A stretch of DNA of 13,620 bases from Candidatus Aenigmarchaeota archaeon ex4484_52 (lineage in GTDB: Archaea > EX4484-52). Positions 1-6,749 of this stretch are shown one piece after another; position 1 is the first letter of the stretch; each line of letters begins with the position of its first letter. The stretch is taken from assembly GCA_002254415.1 (NCBI GenBank), contig NJDR01000026.1, forward strand, positions 1 to 13,620. The letters run 5' to 3'. Both the position numbers and the translations under genes were made by a program. Under the pieces are notes generated by a model. The model was not told the DNA's origin, did no database searches, and worked only from the letters and a program-made list of their open reading frames with translations.

Positions 1-89
1 GACTATTGTACTTACATTATAGTACATATCTTATGTTAAGACAATAAAAGGATTTGGAGATATAGGTGTGGATCTTTTTATAATTTTAG

Positions 90-575
90 GAACTTATCCT
101 CTGGGTGATTTATTTTATAACAATTATTTGTCTATCTTTATCAATAGCTGCAATAATTGGAAGTGCGAGCATACCCACCTAAAGATGCTATTTGCAATTC
201 TTCTATTTCATTAATAATTAGATGTCTTTTATTTGATTTTTGGGATTTATTTTCAAATTTAGAAAGCCAGTGAAAAGAAGAAAAAGTAATAAATCTGGAC
301 AAAAAATTTTTGAGAGTCAAAAAAAAAAGACATAAAAGAAACAATTAAAAAGAAATCCAGATATGAGTCAGGAAGAAGAAGATAAAATTGCTACTGGTTT
401 TATAAAATGTTTTATTGGCTATTGCAAGAATGTAGAAGGAATCAAGGCAAAAAAAGTTTTGAAATCTTAAAGAAGAATTTAACTGCATTGAAAAAAATGA
501 AACGAGCCACAGGCAATTGTTGACACTCGTTTATCTACAATAGTAGAAGAAATTGCAGAACTGCTTGAACTATAA
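90..575 (+). pseudogene. Eroded gene remnant, possibly a membrane protein with a charged C-terminal part
   Basis: No intact gene covers the first 600 bases, but one + strand frame keeps protein-like segments between stops. Positions 90-179 encode a strongly hydrophobic stretch (contains WVIYFITIICLSLSIAAII) like a membrane helix, ending in TAA at 180. Positions 237-332 encode a Lys/Arg-rich segment with an in-frame TAA at 333. Positions 336-467 encode a segment containing NPDMSQEEEDKIATGF. Positions 504-572 encode a helical tail (VDTRLSTIVEEIAELLEL) ending in TAA at 573. Between about 450 and 500 the next frame reads better (KSFEILKKNLTALKKM), so a pair of compensating indels is implied. The family is not recognised. 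An antisense ORF (344 to 141) also exists, but its phenylalanine-rich start mirrors the A-rich + strand, so I do not call it. Decay is inference; sequencing error is an alternative. Confidence 0.35.
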
Positions 576-620
576 AGAGAGTCATTGTTTAAAGAGAAGA
601 AAAAATAAATTTTGAGTTCA

Positions 621-2675
621 TTACAATCTCTTTAATTTTCCAATATTTGGCTCATAAATATCTCCGCTTGTCTTTAATTTTGAAATCAATACTTCTGCAT
701 CAACTCTGTTTATATTTTGGTTTTCTGCCTGTTCCAAAATATCATCAATTAGTGCAATATTTTCAGGGCTTGATTTTTGTAGGTCCTCAATGATTTTTAG
801 CATTACATATAATTTATTTCTTTGAACACCAGTAGTTCTTCCTTCTAATCTGTCTATATCTATTTCGCCTGTTTCAGGATCAACCCCAATTTGTGTTAGA
901 CAATATCGCATAATTTTTATTGCCCGTTTTGCATCTTCTGAATCTGCTCTTTTTGATAAACGGATTTTTGCAGATGCTTCAGAAAGACGAATCAAAGCTT
1001 CAAGTTGCCTTGCACCAAGCGGAACAATATTTTTTTCTTCAGATGAATATTTTGATCTTAAATTCACATAAAAATTTTCAATTTCCTCGCGTGCTTCTTT
1101 GTTTAATTTTGGCTGAATATTTATCTTGGAATAAGAGATATATTTTCTCAACAAATTCCTGTCTATTGGAGCTTTTTCATCATTTTCATTTTCATGCATT
1201 TTTAATATGTGCTTTACAAGTTTTGTATCTCTTTTTTTTTCTGGCACATCCCTTATTGGAAATATCAAATCAAAACGAGATAGCAATGTATCTGGAATAT
1301 CTATTTGTTCGGCAATAGGGCTGTGAGGATCAAATCTTCCAAACTTTGGATTTGCAGCAGCGAGCACTGTTGTTTGCGCATGAAGCGTTGCCTGGACATT
1401 TGCTTTTGATATGGTAATTGTTTGCTGTTCTAGTGCCTCATGCATTGATGACCTGTCATCTTTGCTCATTTTATCTAATTCATCAATCAATGCAATTCCT
1501 TTATTTGCAAGAACAAGAGCACCTGCCTCCAGAGCCCATCCTCTCATAAATTCATCTTTTACAACAGTTGCAGTAATGCCGGCACCAGAAGTTGATTTTC
1601 CAACAATATAGCGTGCTTTTGGTGCGAGTTTTGAAATATATTTTAAAATCTGAGATTTACCAGAACCCGGATCTCCAACCAAAAAAATATGAATATCTCC
1701 TCTTGTTGTTACTCCGTCGCTTCTCTCTTTTCTTGAGCCGCCAAATAATTGATATACAATTGCCTGTTTTATTTTATCATGCCCGTAAATTGAAGGTGCT
1801 ATTGATTTTACTAATTTTGAATAAATTTTTTCATCAGATGCCAATTGCTTTATTTTTTCTTCATCTTCTTTTGTTAATTCAACATCTTCAAATTCCTGCT
1901 CTATTACAGTTAAATAATTTGATTCCAAAAAAATATCCCTTCTTCTTGTCTCTCTTCCGTCATCTACTTTCAAAGCAACATCACGCAAGATTCCGGTTAA
2001 ATTTATTTTTGTTCCAGGCACAACATTTTTTTGAAATAGTGGATCTACTAAATCATCTCTTAAAAAAACACCAATTTTTCTTGGCTGTGCCCCGCCTTCA
2101 AGTTTTTCTGGAATTTCCTCTATTTCAAGACGCTGCACATCCCTTAATTTTCGCATAATAGATGAGAATGCTCTTTTATTGCCGCACTCACACACATAAG
2201 GTTTTTTAAGCAAAACACCATCTTGAATAACTGTTATTTTTGCATTACAGGCAGGACATTCATAGGTTACAAATACAACCTCAGGCCTGACTTCTGATGC
2301 TTGTTTTATTATGCCTTCAAAAGAAATGAATTTATCAATATGCTCGCTTCTCAAATCCTTGATTTTCAGTATTTTATGATTATGAATATTAAAAATTCTT
2401 ATTATTTTTTTCCCTTCAATTCCAAAATCAATTAAATCTATTGCTTCTTGAGCATATTCAAACCAAACATCAGGATTCTCAATCAATTCATCAGCTAATT
2501 TTGCATTGAATTGAGATATCTCATTATAATCAATAACTAATGGCTTATTTTCTGAAAATCTTTTTTGCGCTGTTTGAAAATATTTTTTTTCTATAAATGA
2601 AGAAAACAAATTAACAAGGTCATTATCGTTTTCTTTGGAATTATTTATTTCTTTTATATCTTTTTTATTTTCCAT
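621..2675 (-). CDS. mcm: Replicative DNA helicase MCM
   Basis: ATP-driven 3'-5' DNA helicase that forms the ring-shaped motor of the archaeal replication fork. The 684-residue product has the usual archaeal single-MCM layout: an N-terminal domain with a zinc site made of C140-x2-C143 and C162-x-C164, an OB-fold region to about residue 260, and an AAA+ core. The core shows Walker A GDPGSGKS (334-341), the TSGAGIT pre-sensor hairpin region (362-368), Walker B LIDELD (396-401), sensor-1 Asn in AAANP (439-443) and the arginine finger in SRFD (466-469). The last ~65 residues fit the winged-helix tail. No intein or frameshift is seen and the length is normal. It is transcribed away from the oxidoreductase gene at 2742 across a 66-nt spacer. 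The ATG at 2675 has no clear Shine-Dalgarno, which fits a leaderless or short-leader message. Confidence 0.97.
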   Translation of the reverse strand: MENKKDIKEINNSKENDNDLVNLFSSFIEKKYFQTAQKRFSENKPLVIDYNEISQFNAKLADELIENPDVWFEYAQEAIDLIDFGIEGKKIIRIFNIHNHKILKIKDLRSEHIDKFISFEGIIKQASEVRPEVVFVTYECPACNAKITVIQDGVLLKKPYVCECGNKRAFSSIMRKLRDVQRLEIEEIPEKLEGGAQPRKIGVFLRDDLVDPLFQKNVVPGTKINLTGILRDVALKVDDGRETRRRDIFLESNYLTVIEQEFEDVELTKEDEEKIKQLASDEKIYSKLVKSIAPSIYGHDKIKQAIVYQLFGGSRKERSDGVTTRGDIHIFLVGDPGSGKSQILKYISKLAPKARYIVGKSTSGAGITATVVKDEFMRGWALEAGALVLANKGIALIDELDKMSKDDRSSMHEALEQQTITISKANVQATLHAQTTVLAAANPKFGRFDPHSPIAEQIDIPDTLLSRFDLIFPIRDVPEKKRDTKLVKHILKMHENENDEKAPIDRNLLRKYISYSKINIQPKLNKEAREEIENFYVNLRSKYSSEEKNIVPLGARQLEALIRLSEASAKIRLSKRADSEDAKRAIKIMRYCLTQIGVDPETGEIDIDRLEGRTTGVQRNKLYVMLKIIEDLQKSSPENIALIDDILEQAENQNINRVDAEVLISKLKTSGDIYEPNIGKLKRL

Positions 2676-2741
2676 AAATTAGAATATTTATTATGTTTTT
2701 AATAAACTTATAAAATTGATTATAAATAAAATATTAAGTAT
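2676..2741. promoter_or_regulatory. Divergent promoter region between mcm and the oxidoreductase gene
   Basis: The 66-nt spacer between two divergent starts is almost pure A+T. CTTATAAAAT at 2707-2716 is centred about 30 nt before the ATG at 2742, the place expected for a TATA box of a leaderless or near-leaderless archaeal transcript. Read on the other strand, TTTATAAG over the same bases lies about 36 nt before the mcm ATG. A second TATA-like string (TTATAAATA) lies near 2720. One or two overlapping TATA boxes may thus serve both genes. The position is visible in the sequence; promoter use is inferred. Confidence 0.45.
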
Positions 2742-4091
2742 ATGCAAAAAACAAATGTTTTAATTATAGGCGGTGGTCCTGGAGGAATAATTGCAGCAAT
2801 TACTGCAAGAAAAAATAACCCAGGAAAAAAAATTTTATTGTTGCGAGAAAAACAAAAAGGGGTTATTCCCTGTGGTATTCCTTATATATTTTGCCGCCTT
2901 GATTCTGTTGAAAAAAATTTAATGCCGGACAATCCATTAGATGCAAATAAAATTGATTTATTAATAGGCGCAGCTGTCAAAATTGACAGCAAAAACAAAA
3001 AGATCTTGCTGAAAACAAAAAAAGAAATAGCTTATGAAAAATTAATTCTTGCAACCGGCTCTAAGCCAAGAATAATTCCAATTAATGGCGTGAATAAAAA
3101 AAATGTTTTCGTAGTTGAAAAGGACTTCGATTATTTGAAAAAATTAAGAGAGGCAATTTATAAATCAAAAAATATTGTAATTATTGGCGGCGGATTTATC
3201 GGCGTTGAATTAGCAGATGAATTAAGTGCTATAAAGAAGGACATTAACATAAGTATTGTTGAGCGACTTGGGCATTGCTTTGGAAAAAGTTTTGATGATG
3301 ATTTTTCAATTGCCGCAGAAAAAATCTTAAAAGAAAAAGGCATTAAAATTTATTCAAATGCAAGTGTTGAAGAAATCGGCGGAAGGAATAAAGCAGAATT
3401 TGTAAAAATAAATAACAAGAAAATTTTAGCTGATATTGTTATTTTATGTGCCGGGGCAAAACCAAATATTGAATTAGCACAAACAACAGATATAAAAATA
3501 CATGAAAAAAAAGGAATTTGGGTAGATGAATATATGAGAACAAATGTTCCGGATATTTTTGCAGTGGGGGATTGTGCCCAGACAAAGGACTTTTTTACAA
3601 GCCAATATTTGTCCATAATGCTTGCTTCAACTGCAACAACAGAGGCAAGAATTGCAGGTGCTAATTTATATAAATTAAAATTATTGCGGGAAAATAAAGG
3701 AACTCTTGGTGCTTTTTGCACTTGCGTTGGAGATCTTGTTTTGGCAAGTGTAGGATTTAATGAAAAAACAGCCAATGCACAGGGCTTTGAAATTGTTGTT
3801 GGAATTGCAGAAGCACCAAATCACCATCCCGGAACACTCCCAAATACAAGACAAATAAAAGTTAAACTTATTTTTTCAAAATCATCTGGAATATTATTGG
3901 GCGGTCAGGTAATGGGCCCAGAGACAATAATCGAAATGATTAATATTCTTGCTTTGGCAATACAAAAAAACACAACAATTTTTGAATTTGACACTCTGCA
4001 AATTGCAACACACCCATTATTGACTGCTGCACCAACTGTTTATCCGCTTATAAACGCGGCTCAGTCAGTGCTGGATAAATTTATGGATTAA
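2742..4091 (+). CDS. FAD/NAD(P)-dependent disulfide reductase, NADH oxidase/CoA-disulfide reductase family
   Basis: A two-nucleotide-domain flavoprotein that probably uses NAD(P)H to reduce a small disulfide (CoA or polysulfide type) or oxygen; the substrate cannot be read from sequence. The 449-residue product starts with an FAD-binding GGGPGG motif (10-15), followed by the single redox cysteine C44 in VIPCGIPY. This placement marks the CoADR/Nox branch rather than the CxxxxC glutathione reductase branch. An ATGSKPR segment (105-110) follows, then the NAD(P) motif GGGFIG (149-154) and the second FAD motif with GDC (276-278). The C-terminal dimerisation domain holds HPLLTAAPTVYPLI (424-437). 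A second cysteine, C51, lies close to C44. The gene is intact and of family length. There is no Shine-Dalgarno, and a TATA box lies ~30 nt upstream. In archaea such enzymes usually protect against oxygen or handle sulfur; that role is inference. Confidence 0.9.
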   Translation: MQKTNVLIIGGGPGGIIAAITARKNNPGKKILLLREKQKGVIPCGIPYIFCRLDSVEKNLMPDNPLDANKIDLLIGAAVKIDSKNKKILLKTKKEIAYEKLILATGSKPRIIPINGVNKKNVFVVEKDFDYLKKLREAIYKSKNIVIIGGGFIGVELADELSAIKKDINISIVERLGHCFGKSFDDDFSIAAEKILKEKGIKIYSNASVEEIGGRNKAEFVKINNKKILADIVILCAGAKPNIELAQTTDIKIHEKKGIWVDEYMRTNVPDIFAVGDCAQTKDFFTSQYLSIMLASTATTEARIAGANLYKLKLLRENKGTLGAFCTCVGDLVLASVGFNEKTANAQGFEIVVGIAEAPNHHPGTLPNTRQIKVKLIFSKSSGILLGGQVMGPETIIEMINILALAIQKNTTIFEFDTLQIATHPLLTAAPTVYPLINAAQSVLDKFMD

Positions 4092-4098
4092 AAAATTT

Positions 4099-4251
4099 GT
4101 GGATGAACAGACAAAAAGAGGGACAATTGCAGGAGCAATATGGTCATTTATTGGAGGTATTATTTTTAGTTTTGGAGTTGTTGGTGAAATCTTAGGTCCA
4201 ATTCATAGATTTGTATTAAAAAATAATATTATTTTCATTATACAAAATTAA
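4099..4251 (+). CDS. Possible tiny one-TM membrane protein (GTG start)
   Basis: A 50-codon frame begins with GTG 8 nt after the oxidoreductase stop. It reads a polar start (VDEQTKRGT), then one clear membrane helix (contains IWSFIGGIIFSFGVVGEIL), then a polar tail. The last 17 residues are encoded by the left end of the dispersed repeat that starts at 4198, so the original C-terminus may have been replaced when the repeat arrived. The hydrophobic block with charged flanks looks protein-like, unlike random AT-rich DNA. However, the start is GTG, there is no Shine-Dalgarno, and the frame stays open upstream into the preceding gene. It could equally be the tail of a lost gene. The family is not recognised. 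Confidence 0.35.
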   Translation: MDEQTKRGTIAGAIWSFIGGIIFSFGVVGEILGPIHRFVLKNNIIFIIQN

Positions 4252-4308
4252 ATTATGCACAACATTATAAGTTTTTGTATTATGGATGCATAGCACAATT
4301 TTTTTGAT
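4198..4308 (+). repeat. Dispersed ~110-bp repeat, copy 1
   Basis: This segment is repeated in the same orientation at 8024-8135. From CCAATTCATA to TAGCACA the copies align without gaps at an offset of 3826, with about seven differences in the first 93 bases. They end in a T-run (7 T here, 9 in the other copy) followed by GAT. Inside lie a perfect palindrome AATAATATTATT, TTTGTAT and ATACAAA boxes in inverted order, a closing TTTTGTAT, and a TATA-like CATTATAAG. This copy overlaps the 3' end of the small ORF at 4099 and lies upstream of the gene cluster at 4506. It encodes no credible protein. It may be a non-autonomous mobile element relic or a duplicated promoter/terminator cassette. Confidence 0.85.
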
Positions 4309-4505
4309 GATAGATGGAAAGATTTGTAAAAGAAGATATTAATTTATTAATTCTTTATACTAGTAACACGACAAATACAGAAGAACCAATATAAGAAATA
4401 TCTTTTTTATTATATAAAGTAAACCCCCACATAATAATCTCATACAAACAACGGTTTAGTTTCCCTTTAAAACTAATCATTATTTATTGAAAAAAGTAAA
4501 TTATT
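4309..4505 (+). other. Gene-poor stretch with a broken short frame and a possible promoter
   Basis: With the repeat, this makes more than 250 bases without a sound gene. One frame from ATG 4314 runs 26 codons (starting MERFVKEDINLL) to TAA at 4392. It then stays open in the same frame to TGA at 4488, so a small gene with one stop mutation is possible but weakly supported. TTTAAAA at 4466-4472 lies ~37 nt before the ATG at 4506 and could be its TATA box. Nothing else stands out. Confidence 0.3.
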
Positions 4506-4763
4506 ATGGAAAATAAGAATAATAAAGCAATAATTGACAAAGTTATTGAAATAAATACAAAAAGCAAGACATATCAAATGAATTACAGAAAAATACTGGC
4601 TATGCATATATCCCCCAAATATTTAGAATTAAAGATTTTGATACAGACAATTACAAAACGATGGAAGCGACAAAAAAAATTATTGAAAGAACTTGACAAT
4701 TATCCTATTGAAGAATATTTAATTAATATAGAAAAAAAAATGTGCGAAAATATGTATAATTAG
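4506..4763 (+). CDS. Unrecognised 85-residue protein, first gene of a small cluster
   Basis: A short Lys/Asn/Ile-rich, probably helical and soluble protein with no signal peptide or membrane helix; I do not recognise the family. The ATG lies ~37 nt after a TATA-like TTTAAAA. It is followed after 9 nt by the next gene, whose Shine-Dalgarno GAGGT overlaps this stop codon, so the two are probably co-transcribed. The middle is odd. Residues ~33-65 in the called frame are basic (ITKRWKRQKKLLKEL), while the neighbouring frame over the same bases reads a balanced sequence (IPQIFRIKDFDTDNYKTMEA) up to a TGA. A pair of compensating frameshifts is therefore possible, and the true protein may differ in the middle. 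Confidence 0.5.
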   Translation: MENKNNKAIIDKVIEINTKSKTYQMNYRKILAMHISPKYLELKILIQTITKRWKRQKKLLKELDNYPIEEYLINIEKKMCENMYN

Positions 4764-4767
4764 AGGT
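4763..4767 (+). promoter_or_regulatory. Shine-Dalgarno GAGGT for the gene at 4773
   Basis: GAGGT lies 5 nt before the ATG and shares its first base with the preceding stop codon. The same GAGGT occurs 6 nt before the ATG at 5317 (5306-5310). First genes in this window lack such sites while internal ones have them, the usual archaeal pattern of leaderless first genes and SD-led internal genes. This supports 4506-5527 as one operon. Confidence 0.7.
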
Positions 4768-4772
4768 AAAAT

Positions 4773-5315
4773 ATGGAATATAAAATATTAGAGAATAAAA
4801 AAGAAATAAAAGGTGCAAAAATAGATGATTTTAAATTAGATGTATTGGACGATAAATTATCTATAAAGGAAATAGAAATTAATTGTAAAGAAGAATTTAT
4901 TCGTGGTATTGAGAAACAAGAATATAAAAGAATGCCGATAAAACAATTTGAGTTAAAAGATGAAAATAACAACAAAGAATTTCTTTTAATAGGTGTAACT
5001 TATTTTGAAAATTTTTATAATGTGCCATACTTTTGGGTTTTCCAAAATAACAAAATAAATTCAACAAAAAGACCAGCAAATAAAACAGTAGAAATTCGTT
5101 TTAAAAAAGATGAGATCAAAAAACAAATAATGTTTAACATACAAGATGATTTTAATTCCATAAGAAAGGAAGAATGCAAAAATAGTTGCATTAATGCAAA
5201 TTTAAAGATTAGAGGAAATTATGTTTTTTTCCCATTTAATAATATTTATGATTTCGTAAAAGATATTGTTATTTATTCAATCATAAATATGTTTTATAAG
5301 CAAAAGAGGTATTAA
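4773..5315 (+). CDS. Unrecognised 180-residue protein
   Basis: A soluble-looking, Lys/Glu/Asn-rich protein without signal peptide, Walker motif or obvious metal site; two cysteines lie close together in KEECKNSC (around residues 131-135). It alternates charged and aromatic/hydrophobic stretches (FYNVPYFWVFQ around 83-93, YVFFPFNNIYDFVKDIVIY near the C-terminus), suggesting a beta-rich core and a hydrophobic C-terminal helix that might touch a membrane. The start is well supported by GAGGT at 4763-4767. The stop (5313-5315) is one base before the next ATG at 5317, so the following membrane gene is almost certainly translated from the same message. The two may act together at the membrane, but no function can be assigned. 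Confidence 0.75.
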   Translation: MEYKILENKKEIKGAKIDDFKLDVLDDKLSIKEIEINCKEEFIRGIEKQEYKRMPIKQFELKDENNNKEFLLIGVTYFENFYNVPYFWVFQNNKINSTKRPANKTVEIRFKKDEIKKQIMFNIQDDFNSIRKEECKNSCINANLKIRGNYVFFPFNNIYDFVKDIVIYSIINMFYKQKRY

Positions 5316-5316
5316 T

Positions 5317-5527
5317 ATGACAGATAAAAAGAGAAAAGAAGATGAAGAGAAAAAAGATAAAGAAAGAAATGAACTACAAAAAGCATGGGATGATTTGCTA
5401 AATTTACATAAACTTGTTTCGCGCTGGCTGCTCTTTGTTTTTTTTACTGGCAATAACAGGACTTATTGGTTTATCAGGAGTATTCATATTCGTAATTGCT
5501 AGTATAGTAACTTTATTGGGTTTTTAA
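5317..5527 (+). pseudogene. Small membrane protein gene with a +1 frameshift in a T8 run
   Basis: The frame starts after a good GAGGT with a very charged helix (KKRKEDEEKKDKERNELQ) and enters a hydrophobic segment (WLLFVFF), then derails at a run of eight T (5438-5445) and stops at 5500-5502. Reading on in the next frame from 5444 gives a strongly hydrophobic tail (LLAITGLIGLSGVFIFVIAS) that ends at TAA 5525-5527, just before the next gene. With seven T the protein would be ~69 residues: a charged cytosolic helix followed by one long or two short membrane helices. The restored frame is convincing. The cause may be a homopolymer sequencing error, a real mutation, or slippage during expression. 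The family is not recognised. Confidence 0.7.
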
Positions 5528-5530
5528 TGT

Positions 5531-6034
5531 ATGATGTATAAACTTATGACAAGCAAACAACAAATAGCACAAAAAATAATTGATTTTGGAAAGACAAAAG
5601 AAGTTCTGGACACAGAAAACGGTTTTGTAGGGCAAAATAAAGACATAAACAGATTTTTAAGAAATACGCCATTTGCCTATATTTTAGGCGTTCTTTACGA
5701 CCAACAAATAAAGGCAGAAACAGCATGGTCTATTCCTTATTATATTTATCAGGAACTAGGGCATCTGGATGTTGAAAAGATTGCAAAAATGCAAAGCTCT
5801 GAAATTCTTGAAATATTCAATAGAACAGCAAAACCACGATACCCTCCAAAAATGGCAGAATGGACAGTAAATGCCGCAAAAGAAGAAGCAATTTTTTCAG
5901 CAAGACAACTAAATCCGGATTATCCGGGAATTTTTGACAAACCATGCTGGATTATCGGAAGAGGATATTGCTTTGAGCAAAACCCGAATTGCAATGCGTG
6001 TCCATTAATAAAAGTTTGTAAATACAATAAATAA
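5531..6034 (+). CDS. Iron-sulfur HhH-GPD DNA glycosylase relative, apparently lacking the catalytic core
   Basis: The 167-residue product resembles the endonuclease III/HhH-GPD superfamily (base-excision DNA glycosylases). It has an N-terminal helical part (FAYILGVLYDQQIKAETAW, 48-66) and a C-terminal [4Fe-4S] loop with C147-x6-C154-x2-C157-x5-C163 preceded by NPDYPGIFDKPCWIIGRGYC. Between them the family normally has the helix-hairpin-helix (LPGVGxKTA-like, with the catalytic Lys) and the VDTHV-like Asp. Neither is present: residue ~117 (NAAKEE) runs straight into the segment before the cluster loop. The length is about 50-60 residues below the family's usual 210-230, and the reading frame is intact. 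DNA binding may persist but glycosylase chemistry should not. It could also be a mis-assembled or decaying gene. The start could be M6 (5546) instead of M1; neither has a Shine-Dalgarno. Confidence 0.7.
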   Translation: MMYKLMTSKQQIAQKIIDFGKTKEVLDTENGFVGQNKDINRFLRNTPFAYILGVLYDQQIKAETAWSIPYYIYQELGHLDVEKIAKMQSSEILEIFNRTAKPRYPPKMAEWTVNAAKEEAIFSARQLNPDYPGIFDKPCWIIGRGYCFEQNPNCNACPLIKVCKYNK

Positions 6035-6179
6035 ACTATGTAAATAAAAGCACGAGAATATCAAAAGAAACTGCGAAAGGAGAATTATTTGTTTTGTGTT
6101 TCGTTATGATAAAATAAAAGATTTGCTCATTTAATCAAAACCAAGAACAAGAATAGCAGAATTAATTAATTTATAGCAA
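6035..6179. other. Convergent intergenic spacer
   Basis: The 145-nt A+T-rich spacer separates the converging glycosylase-like (+) and cyclophilin (-) genes. Short frames (for example KAREYQKKLRKENY from ~6047) look faintly protein-like but are interrupted and cannot be assembled into a gene. No clear hairpin terminator is visible. Confidence 0.35.
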
Positions 6180-6743
6180 TTAAGCATTTTTTATAATTAT
6201 TTTCTCAATAATTACTGGATTAATTGGTCTGTCCATAGCATCTGTCTTGACATTGCCGATTTCTTTTAAGACATCTTCTCCTTTAATTATTTTTCCAAAA
6301 ACTGCGTGCTTGCCATCCAGCCATGGAGTTGGTTTTAATGTAATAAAAAATTGGCTTCCTCCTGTATTTGGACCGGCATTTGCCATTGAAAGAATGCCAA
6401 TAGTACTGTGGTTAAGTTCTGGGTGAAATTCATCTTGAATAGTGTATCCAGGCCCCCCAGTTCCGTCGCCTTTGGGACAACCACCCTGTATCATGAAATC
6501 TTTAATAACTCTGTGAAATACAAGATTATTGTAAAATCCCTTATTTGCCAAATCAATAAAATTTTTTGTTGTAACAGGTGCTCTTTTTTCAAATAATTCC
6601 AGTTCCATAATTCCATGATTTGTCTGGATTACTGCAATTTTGTTTTTCATATTATTAGTATTGTTATTTTCATTTATATTGTTTGAAGTACATCCTGCTG
6701 TCATTAAAATCAAAACAAACAAAATTGAGAGTATTTTTTTCAT
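6180..6743 (-). CDS. Cyclophilin-type peptidyl-prolyl cis-trans isomerase, predicted lipoprotein
   Basis: Catalyses cis-trans isomerisation of Xaa-Pro bonds to help proteins fold, here probably on the outer face of the membrane. The 187-residue product begins with a short basic n-region, a hydrophobic core and a lipobox-like TAGC with C18 as the candidate lipidation site. An Asn-rich linker (21-34) leads into a complete small cyclophilin domain (36-185). Active-site elements are in place: FHRVIKDFMIQGG (76-88, with the catalytic Arg78 and Gln86), SMANAGPNTGGSQFF (119-133), and WLDGKHAVFG (141-150, with the ligand-contacting Trp and His). The ATG is 6 nt after the helicase stop, and its Shine-Dalgarno GGAGATG is formed by the last helicase codons, so translation of the two is probably coupled. 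Confidence 0.93.
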   Translation of the reverse strand: MKKILSILFVLILMTAGCTSNNINENNNTNNMKNKIAVIQTNHGIMELELFEKRAPVTTKNFIDLANKGFYNNLVFHRVIKDFMIQGGCPKGDGTGGPGYTIQDEFHPELNHSTIGILSMANAGPNTGGSQFFITLKPTPWLDGKHAVFGKIIKGEDVLKEIGNVKTDAMDRPINPVIIEKIIIKNA

Positions 6744-6749
6744 AATATT

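Noticed and set aside
141..344. Minus-strand 67-codon ORF ending in ARTSNYCSY
   Set aside because: It begins with a Phe/Leu-rich run that mirrors an A-rich + strand, has no visible Shine-Dalgarno, and overlaps more protein-like + strand segments.
920..2158. Several + strand ORFs inside the mcm region
   Set aside because: They are antisense to a fully conserved MCM gene and are Leu/Phe-rich, the usual shadow of A-rich coding DNA.
6047..6112. Short frame reading KAREYQKKLRKENY in the convergent spacer
   Set aside because: It is too short, starts after a stop and ends in TGA, with no continuation in any frame that would make a gene.
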